Part shown: positions 9,188 through 14,615 of the stretch, piece after piece | Layout of the letters: the number at the start of each line of letters is the position of its first letter | Numbering within the stretch: position 1 is the stretch's first letter | The notes under the pieces: generated by a model | Told to the model about the DNA's origin: nothing | Databases searched by the model: none | Seen by the model: the letters and a program-made list of their open reading frames with translations, nothing else | Made by a program: the position numbers and the translations under genes | Origin: Pleurotus djamor | Lineage: Eukaryota; Basidiomycota; Agaricomycetes; Agaricales; Pleurotaceae | Length of the DNA: 14,615 nucleotides | Direction: 5' to 3' | Assembly: GCA_029747585.1 (NCBI GenBank) | Contig: JAPEVF010001059.1 | Span: 1 to 14,615 of the forward strand

Positions 9188-9939
9188 GTTATTGAGTATG
9201 ATGCTCGTATTGCTCGCAACTTATATTGTCCACTAGATTACATTACAATAATGAATAATTGAATAACAACTCTACTGAACAAAACGCCGGTCGAGCGCGA
9301 AGACGCAGACTTTGAGGTCAAACTCACTTCAGAGTGAGGGCAGCCTGCAGGCCAGGCAGAAGGCATAGATGCCCACCCACAACCCACTGCTTCTCGAGCC
9401 TGGAACTCATCAGACGACGGAGATGAGAACACCGACCGTGATTTATCAGGATTATGCTAACGATTCTATGAAAGGAGTATGCCTTATTTATCAGGCTCAT
9501 GCTTATCCTTCCATTAACGTTGTGGTCCTGATTTATCAGGCTCCAACGTGACGACGCTGATTGGTCTACGGAATGTCAGTGGGCATGGATTATGCTCGTC
9601 CAGAGCCCTATGCCCTATTCTTCATAACATCCTGTGATGTATCTTCGATGAATACGAGCATTCGCTTAGGCTCTGATTAAATGGCGGCATCACATCGAGC
9701 AGAGTCAAGCTTACCTCCGTTCGGGCGTGTACCCATGACTCCTAGCACATGCAGCATGGCCTGTTGCACGGCGCGAAGAACGCGAGTGCACCCAGCACTA
9801 GGGTCTGCACTGTCTGAAAGTGGGAGGCGAGGTGGAAGGCCCATTTTGGGTGGAAGGGCACACATTTTCATATATAAGGACGTGGTTGTCGACAGGTTGA
9901 GCCCCAGTATTCGCCGAGTAAACGAAAGATTCAAGTACA
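9188..9939. promoter_or_regulatory. Divergent intergenic region with TATA box for the plus-strand gene
   Basis: The region separates the start of the minus-strand six-exon gene (9187) from the start of a plus-strand gene (9940), so it should hold both promoters. A TATA-like CATATATAAGG lies at about 9868-9878, some 65 bp before the plus-strand ATG, a good distance for a fungal core promoter. Two overlapping frames at 9677-9953, one on each strand, run through it but carry no motif and overlap the TATA box, so I do not call them genes. Confidence 0.45.
9438..9543 (+). repeat. Three imperfect direct repeats, spacing about 44 bp
   Basis: The word ATTTATCAGG occurs three times (starting near 9442, 9486 and 9530), followed in the first two by an ATGCT word (ATTATGCTAACG, CTCATGCTTATCC) and in the third by CTCCAACG. 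The regular spacing of about 44 bp suggests a short tandem array or repeated binding sites in the divergent promoter region. Confidence 0.6.
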
Positions 9940-10763
9940 ATGACGAACACTAATCGCTCTGAGGGTAACTCTACGGACGGTCAGTACCCCCTAGCACGTC
10001 GACCGAGATGATGACTGACCATGTTCATCCGTTAGCATTGGCTGCTTTGCTCGCGTCCATGGCGCTATCTCCGGAGAGGGCGGAGACAGTGGGACACGCG
10101 TTCCTGCACCTCGCGAAGGTGCTACAAGGCGACGACGACGGTTCGTCGGTGGTACGTCCTCCTTCTATCCGCGCTGCGATGTTGCCAGTCTGACGTTCGT
10201 TCACCAGGATGACTCCAGCACCTCCTCCGTCGCCGCGACGTTGGTAGGCTCTCCCGTTGCTGCTGCTGCGACCGTACCCGCTATTGCTGCCGACCGTCCC
10301 CGTTGCTGCGANCCGTTACCGTTNGCTGCGACTCCGGCTACTGCTGCTACCGTTCCAGTTGCNTGCGACCCCGGCCGTTGTTGCTGCTGCTACCGTTCCC
10401 GCTGCTGCGACTCCGGCGGCTGCCGTGGGCGTTGTGGATGTTGCTAGCGATGATGGTTCTGTTAGCAATGATGACGATGGGTACGAGACGGAGGTAATGA
10501 ACCATACCGTGTATCATGTCTCGGATCCTCCTGCTGGGTGGACTGGTGTTTGGTCCATCAAGACCGGCTACAATTATACAAGGCCTGCGACGTACGAGCC
10601 CCAGCACCACTACTGGGTGGTGTACCGTGGTAGGAAGGTCGGCATCTTCGAGACCTGGTATGTGTTCCTCTGTGCGACACGGATTGGTTGCGATACTGAT
10701 AGGCTGCGCTGCGGTAGGCTGTCACGATCCGTGACAGGTCCCCTAGCTCCTGTGGTCACGTGA
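9940..10763 (+). CDS. Cauli_VI/RNase H1 N-terminal-like domain protein, disrupted at its 3' end
   Basis: Exons: 9940-9979, 10036-10151, 10208-10657 and 10703 onward; introns of 56, 56 and 45 bp. The ATG (MTNTNRSEGNSTD) follows a TATA box by about 65 bp. Exon 2 encodes a helical segment (ALAALLASMALSPERAETVG). Exon 3 begins DDSSTSSV, then a repeat of Ala-Ala-Thr-Val-Pro-Val (unit near GCTGCGACCGTTCCCGTT) at about 10250-10430, an acidic stretch, and HHYWVVYRGRKVGIFETW. That last part matches the opening of the caulimovirus viroplasmin-like domain, also the N-terminal hybrid-binding domain of eukaryotic RNase H1 (pattern YYVVxxGRxxGIxxxW). Three unresolved bases (10312, 10324, 10363) lie in the repeat; the periodic pattern suggests all three are surplus, plus an extra C near 10290. 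Only about half of the domain is present: after 17 bases of exon 4 an LTR-like sequence begins at 10720 and the frame soon meets TGA. Probably a broken gene. Confidence 0.5.
10250..10430 (+). repeat. In-gene imperfect 18-bp repeat tract
   Basis: Repeats of a unit close to GCTGCGACCGTTCCCGTT, with CCGGCTACT-type variants, encode Ala/Thr/Val/Pro. Three of the window's eight unresolved bases fall here, as expected for a tract that is hard to assemble. Copy number and frame in this assembly should be treated with caution. Confidence 0.75.
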
Positions 10764-11185
10764 CACCCCTATGCCGCCTGTCACGTGACTCACGGATCTA
10801 GTGGACCCACTCGCGCAGCAGTTACATAAACGGACCCGCCATTGTTCTATTAGCCGACGCCTCATGTAGTATGGTATATATAGTTCCTCATAGTTGTATT
10901 TGTTCCCTTAGCTCGTTTATAGACGTTTTCACCTATCCTCTCTGATCCTCGCCCGGCCTGACGACCCGACCCGGACCCGAGACGACTTGGACCTCCTCCA
11001 CTCGTCGCCCTCCTTCTCCTCCTCGTATCCTCGGCCCTACACCCGGCCTGGTACACCCGAGCCCGGAGTGTTAGTAGGAGTCCAGCGCTGCGCCTCAGTC
11101 GCTGTACTCGCCCACATCTCGTTCACACGGCCGACATCTCGGCCTACACTGTCCCCTATAGCCCCTCTCTGGATAGGGTCTAACA
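10720..11185 (+). mobile_element. LTR-like sequence, possible solo or truncated LTR
   Basis: It begins TGTCACGATCCGTGACA (a 7-bp inverted repeat with a 3-base spacer) followed by further GTCACGTGAC words, as in many basidiomycete Ty3/Gypsy LTRs known to me. A TATATATA box lies at about 10874, followed by C/T-rich sequence, and a possible end GGTCTAACA is at 11185, giving TG...CA boundaries. Evidence against a clean solo LTR: the five bases on either side (TAGGC and CTCAA) do not match, no primer-binding site is obvious after 11185, and no second copy exists in the window. The right boundary is a guess. Confidence 0.4.
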
Positions 11186-11201
11186 CTCAATACTGAAGTA
11201 G

Positions 11202-11369
11202 GTGATTGAACACTGGCGGCTTCGTGCCTCCGAGTTAGGGTGGTCGGAGGATAAGGTGAATAGGGTAATTAGGCCCAACTCCTTTAGTGAGGAGCTTATC
11301 ATAGAACGATTTGTACAGCTGTCAACGGAGGTCTATGGCATTAAACGTAGGGCCGCTGAAGAGCTTTAA
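11202..11369 (+). pseudogene. Orphan 55-codon open stretch, no start
   Basis: Between an in-frame TAG at 11199 and a TAA at 11367 the plus strand reads like ordinary protein (VIEHWRLRASELGWSEDKV, then SFSEELIIERF and STEVYGIKRRAAEEL). There is no ATG. It could be a decayed coding fragment of the element that carries the neighbouring LTR-like sequence, or an exon of a lost gene. I do not recognise the family. Confidence 0.3.
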
Positions 11370-11385
11370 CTTAGATTTTCACACT

Positions 11386-11960
11386 TTACAAGGATCCTAA
11401 AGTAAATGCAATTGTTGCCTTAGGTTGAAAAAGCCACGGGAGCAGTGAAAGCTGGGCGATCAAGTCGTCGATCATTCCAGCGTACTTTGTTTCGCTTTTG
11501 GTAAGTTGCCGGCGTCCTGACGTCACTGAAAAAGCTGTGGGAGCCGAGAAAGCAGGCCCCTTCACACGTCTACCAGACGCGGGCGCTTTTTCATCCTTTG
11601 AGGTGAGTTGTCGGGCCGAGGCGGCCTGCCAAGCGGACTTTAACAACTTTTCATAGCGCCGTCAGATTTTACATCGGAGTACATATCTAGTCCCTGCTCC
11701 CCTATCTTTACTTCGCTTCTCGTCAAAATAGGTTTTCCTGATGTTGGTGATTCCATTCAAGTTGAGCTAGACAACTAGCGCCTCCGTCTTCTTCATACTC
11801 TAGCTCTGATTTCTTGTCGTAGACCGATTTGACTAGTAGCAGCGCATCCGAAATTGAGGAGAATAGAACGATATTGTACAGAGCAAACGCTGTCTCGGAG
11901 CATACTAACCAACAATTTCTCAAGCCCAGAGTGACCCTGCGAAACCACCAGTGCCGCACG
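11386..11960. other. Fragmentary open frames on the minus strand, no assigned gene
   Basis: A minus-strand frame at 11646-11386 reads SAWQAASARQLTSKDEKAP with a second related GRRQLTKSETKYAG segment, reflecting a loose internal duplication (words like TTGGTAAGTTGCCGG near 11499 and GAGGTGAGTTGTCGG near 11600). Another at 11974-11723 reads CSETAFALYNIVLFSSISDA then KKSELEYEEDGGA. Both lack proper starts and any motif I know. They could be degenerate coding DNA or chance frames. Confidence 0.3.
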
Positions 11961-12042
11961 AAGTAATACATCACTTACGGTAGTTACCCTAGATGAGTGA
12001 TACATAATCCTCGGTAGTCCATTTGCAAGTGATATATCACTT
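11961..12042 (+). mobile_element. MITE-like element, copy 1
   Basis: The stretch is bounded by AAGTAATACATCACTT (11961-11976) and the perfect 16-bp palindrome AAGTGATATATCACTT (12027-12042). Its inner part, ACGGTAGTTACCCTAGATGA then GTGATACAT, is closely matched in reverse complement by a second element at 13701-13797. Length about 82 bp. No coding capacity. Confidence 0.6.
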
Positions 12043-12255
12043 CTTTACTGGGGAAGCCGGGACGCTGGGGTTGATATAAGCTCCTCGGTATCGAGGGTAA
12101 CCACGGAGGAACCGCAATATGGATTGGATATAAATATCCCCAAATCAAATATGCTTTTCGGGACGGGATAAACGATCATACAATTCTCGGATACTTGGGA
12201 TGATATGTCGCCTGAACATGGAGAAAAACATGAGAGATATGCCCCCGGGCAATAG
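12001..12255 (+). pseudogene. Possible decayed coding segment with one in-frame stop
   Basis: After a TGA at 11998 the plus strand is open for 56 codons (including DAGVDISSSVSRVTTEEPQ and GLDINIPKSNMLFGTG), meets TAA at 12169, and then stays open for 27 more codons (TIIQFSDTWDDMSPEHGEK...) to a TAG at 12253. Composition is protein-like on both sides of the stop. It partly overlaps the MITE-like copy, which weakens the case. I cannot name a family. Confidence 0.25.
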
Positions 12256-12338
12256 CGTTGCGGTAGCACGAGATAAGGTCGATCTTAAATGAATCAGTCA
12301 ACCCTTCGCGGCGCCCACACAAAACTTACACAAATTGG

Positions 12339-12960
12339 TTTTAGCCATCCCCTGCCACCGTATACCCTGGGATACTTGGGCCAAGTCGCTTCGAAAGGAA
12401 GCTGGCTACGTATCTGCGTGTCTGCAGACTACAATCGAGCTCGAGGGAAAGGTTGATGAAGTTGGGCGTGCTTCTCTGGTGGTAAGTATGATTGGTACGG
12501 CCATGGATGCTCGGGATAGAATAGAAATAGATGTTGGGTAACAGGTCATGGGGGAACTGGGCCATGTGCGCAAACGTTCACTAGTTCACAATAACCGTGT
12601 GGTACATCCTACGAAGTTGTCGAACGACGAAAACTCGCTCTCAGGTACATTGTGTCCGCTCGCACGTGACAGCAAAAACAGATAGGAGTCGAGTTAAATT
12701 TCGCGTTTGGGCATGGACTCGGTGCATTTCATGGCTAGTGAGTGCTTGTATACACTTTCAATATGTATCAGCTTGCGCTGAAGATAATTTGAGTCAGGTA
12801 AGCCGCGTGGAAGCTGAGATACTGAATAAAAGTAAGCATTCCTTAAAGGTCAGATTTTGAATTTCGTCTCAACTCGTGCTTTCCATTAGTATCCAAGACT
12901 TGAACAACCTGCATCGCGCCAGCACGTCACCGGCTTGCCGTTTTGGACTTGAGTTATATT
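12339..12960 (+). CDS. Possible spliced gene of unknown function
   Basis: Unrecognised. A model can be read from a probable acceptor (TTGGTTTTAG) at about 12340: IPCHRIPWDTWAKSLRKEAG, SACLQTTIELEGKVDEVGRA, then a 63-bp intron (12482-12544, GTAAGT...AACAG), then VMGELGHVRKRSLVHNNRVV and HPTKLSNDENSLS. After that either the frame runs to a TAG near 12681, or a very short 37-bp intron leads to DRSRVKFRVWAWTRCISWL and, past a GTAAGC...CCATTAG intron, to a stop near 12952. The clean GTAAGT donor and protein-like reading on both sides are the main support. No start codon or upstream exon is certain, and no motif is known to me. It lies between the two MITE-like copies. Confidence 0.3.
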
Positions 12961-13690
12961 CAAAGTTATCATTCCCATAGATACCCATGCTCGAATGCGC
13001 TCTAGCTGATACTAATAATCGCTGGAGACCATTTGATGTTACGGTTAGCATGTTTTGAGCTGCGCGCCTATCTGACAAAGTTCCATTCATCCCTTCGCTT
13101 GCTCCTCGCATTCTCCCAGCAACCCAACAACAACCAGACCACATTCACTCACACGTGCCCTTTGATTGGATTCAGCTTCGCCGGCAAAGTACCACTCAAC
13201 TCACAAGTGACATTGAAGGCAGTCTCGGTTCGTCTCACGAATATTGCATTTGCAGCAGCCTCTCACTCGTCTCACCAACACCCAACCCAAGCCTCAGCGC
13301 TGCCTTGACCTTGGTGCATCAACCCATCCATTACATTTCTCTTCCCTCGATCCGGATCTCACTGGCCAACCCAGTTTCAGTCACTATCTGTGGACAGCTA
13401 ATCATAGTATCACGGCGCCACATCTGGCTGTCCCTGCGCCACGGTCGATGCTCTCTACGCGATTGCTAGCGTAAACAAACAGCTCAAGGGGCTTGGCTGG
13501 GCTCGGATGTTCCCCACAGGTCAGCAATGTTTATATGTTTTCCAACATATTTGGCAGAAGTCAGATCGAAGCTCGACATACTGTCATCAATTTACATAAT
13601 TTGCGAGCCCTGTCGTACCCACCCACCCGATTCTTTCGGCTTCCGAGGCTTTACGTCCACCAGCGTACCGGAATCTAGAAGGGGTAAGTC
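12961..13690. other. No assignable gene
   Basis: Several overlapping plus-strand frames (13033-13308, 13155-13469, 13244-13474, 13493-13678) are open at once in Ser/Pro/Thr/Leu-rich, C-rich DNA, which is what a pyrimidine-rich promoter or leader gives by chance. None has a recognised motif and they compete with one another. I do not choose among them. Confidence 0.4.
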
Positions 13691-13700
13691 CAGTTTGACG

Positions 13701-13797
13701 TGATATATCATGATATATCATCTTCGAGCTCTACGGTAGTTACCCCCNAACGATGTATCACTCATGAAGGGTAACTACCCCACTTTGATATATCAAA
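13701..13797 (-). mobile_element. MITE-like element, copy 2 (inverted relative to copy 1)
   Basis: The ends are TGATATATCA palindromes: two in tandem at 13701-13720 and the 14-bp palindrome TTTGATATATCAAA at 13784-13797. Inside, GGTAGTTACCC (13735-13745) faces GGGTAACTACC (13769-13779), forming a hairpin, with GATGTATCACTCATGA between. In reverse complement the inner part matches copy 1 at 11979-12005. One base (13748) is unresolved. No coding capacity. Confidence 0.6.
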
Positions 13798-14038
13798 ACG
13801 TCCAGATAGCCTGAAACAAGGACCTCCACAACCAAACATAAGGGAACACACCTTTGTCGCGGTCCTGGCAGGAATTACAACGCATCAGTTACACTCAAGT
13901 ACCAATGATACAATGGCGGCTTGTTGAGGATTCTGCGGGGGTTATGTATAACATTAATATCCAGTATCCGATTGGTAGCAGAGAACGGTTTGGTTGTACA
14001 GTGATTATTACCCCGCAGGACGCCACAGAGTGAAGGGG
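13798..14038. other. 3' flank of the BTB/POZ gene
   Basis: There is no gene on either strand that I can support. The stretch lies just downstream of the minus-strand BTB/POZ stop codon and probably contains its 3' untranslated region. Confidence 0.4.
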
Positions 14039-14615
14039 CTAGCGGCGCTTGCCCTTCTTCCTTCCTGCTCGACGTGGGCAGCCGGTGCACTCCTCCCACA
14101 ACGCTAGCTCCTCCCTGAGCTGCAAAACTTCTTTATTAAGCTTGCTCTCCCTCTCTTGAGTTATTTTCGTCAAAAGGTCAACACCCAAGCGTTCCCCTTC
14201 ATCCATCGTGGGAGGGGTGCTACGATCGCACATCAGCTGCATTGCTTCCTTGAATAAATCCCCCGAAATTTTGAGCTGGGTCGCACGAGCTAATTGTTCT
14301 ACAGGAGTGAGCACGTCCTTGAAGTACTCCAACACCAGCCTCCGGATGTGAACCATATCAAACTTTTCGGCGATGGAGTAGATTGCAGTCCATTGTTCAA
14401 TGCCAGGGGTCATGGTGAAGGGTCTGGTCATGCAATAAGCGCGATGTACTACTTTGAGATAGGACGGAACCAACCTGTCGTACAAGACCCATAAGAACCA
14501 AGAAAATTGTACTTCATCGACATCCTTAAGGCGAATGGAATCTTTGTTATCGGATTTGTGCTCGAGTAGCTGTAGGAGTCGTGGTGCTTGGACAACAAGG
14601 AAGTGTCGATGGATG
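14039..14615 (-). CDS. BTB/POZ domain protein, 5' end outside the window
   Basis: BTB/POZ proteins of Agaricomycetes form a large family of presumed protein-interaction factors; partners are unknown. The gene enters at the right edge in frame: IHRHFLVVQAPRLLQLLEHK is the conserved start of the BTB fold (family pattern VHRxxLxxxSPxFxxMF), followed by DSIRLKDVDEVQFSWFLWVL. A 51-bp intron (14474-14424, GTTGGT...ACCAG) joins WVLYDR to PFTMTPGIEQWTAI. Then come the family-typical helical segments: EKFDMVHIRRLVLEYF, LTPVEQLARATQLKI, MCDRSTPPTMDEGERLGVDL and a Glu/Lys-rich helix, ending in a basic tail (RRAGRKKGKRR) and TAG at 14039. The intron length is a multiple of three, so the frame is open even unspliced, but it interrupts the conserved block, which is why I infer splicing. 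Only the first part of the BTB domain is missing. Confidence 0.75.
   Translation of the reverse strand, partial: IHRHFLVVQAPRLLQLLEHKSDNKDSIRLKDVDEVQFSWFLWVLYDRLVPSYLKVVHRAYCMTRPFTMTPGIEQWTAIYSIAEKFDMVHIRRLVLEYFKDVLTPVEQLARATQLKISGDLFKEAMQLMCDRSTPPTMDEGERLGVDLLTKITQERESKLNKEVLQLREELALWEECTGCPRRAGRKKGKRR

Noticed and set aside
9677..9953. Paired 87- and 90-codon frames on opposite strands
   Set aside because: They overlap each other and a likely TATA box/leader of the gene at 9940; no recognisable domain.
13033..13474. Overlapping plus-strand frames as a gene
   Set aside because: Three frames are open together over C/T-rich DNA; no motif or codon preference lets me select one.
1..14615. tRNA or rRNA genes
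   Set aside because: I saw no cloverleaf with conserved A- and B-box words and no rRNA-like sequence, although a by-eye search can miss a tRNA.

Overview
This looks like nuclear DNA of a filamentous basidiomycete, most likely an Agaricomycete. Reasons: every gene is split by short introns (42-68 bp, GT...AG); there is the N-terminal half of a KDZ-superfamily transposase with its CxC2 cysteine cluster, typical of mushroom-forming fungi; there is a fungal BTB/POZ gene; and there is a large multi-exon protein of a lineage-restricted family I associate with Agaricomycetes. The window is dominated by mobile and repeat DNA. Eight single N bases occur, several next to homopolymers, and reading frames break or heal at them, so some frameshifts here are probably consensus errors.

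Layout. 1-997: non-coding flank with a 213-bp tandem duplication. 998-4168: a 3.17-kb foldback element whose ~0.87-kb inverted arms each carry 17 copies of a 12-bp self-complementary motif (TGGGTATACCCA) at mirror-image spacing, around an AT-rich loop with no convincing gene. 4169-5302 (minus): KDZ transposase N-terminus, ending exactly at the foldback border, with its catalytic half absent. 5254-5984 (minus): a three-exon gene for a small basic/helical protein. 6329-9187 (minus): a six-exon gene of about 860 codons, with one frame break at a C8 run. 9188-9939: probable divergent promoter region.

9940-10763 (plus): a gene with an Ala/Thr/Val/Pro repeat tract and a Cauli_VI/RNase H1 N-terminal-like domain, cut off by an LTR-like sequence starting TGTCACG at 10720. 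11186-13690: fragmentary open frames, including a possible spliced plus-strand gene near 12340-12960. Two MITE-like copies in opposite orientation lie at 11961-12042 and 13701-13797. 14039-14615 (minus): a BTB/POZ protein whose 5' end lies beyond the window.

How it fits together: the three minus-strand units (the 860-codon gene, the small gene and the KDZ transposase) run head to tail and could be parts of one large KDZ-type transposon with passengers, later broken by the foldback element. That link is inference. The most novel item is the foldback element, with its symmetric and possibly helically phased palindrome arrays.
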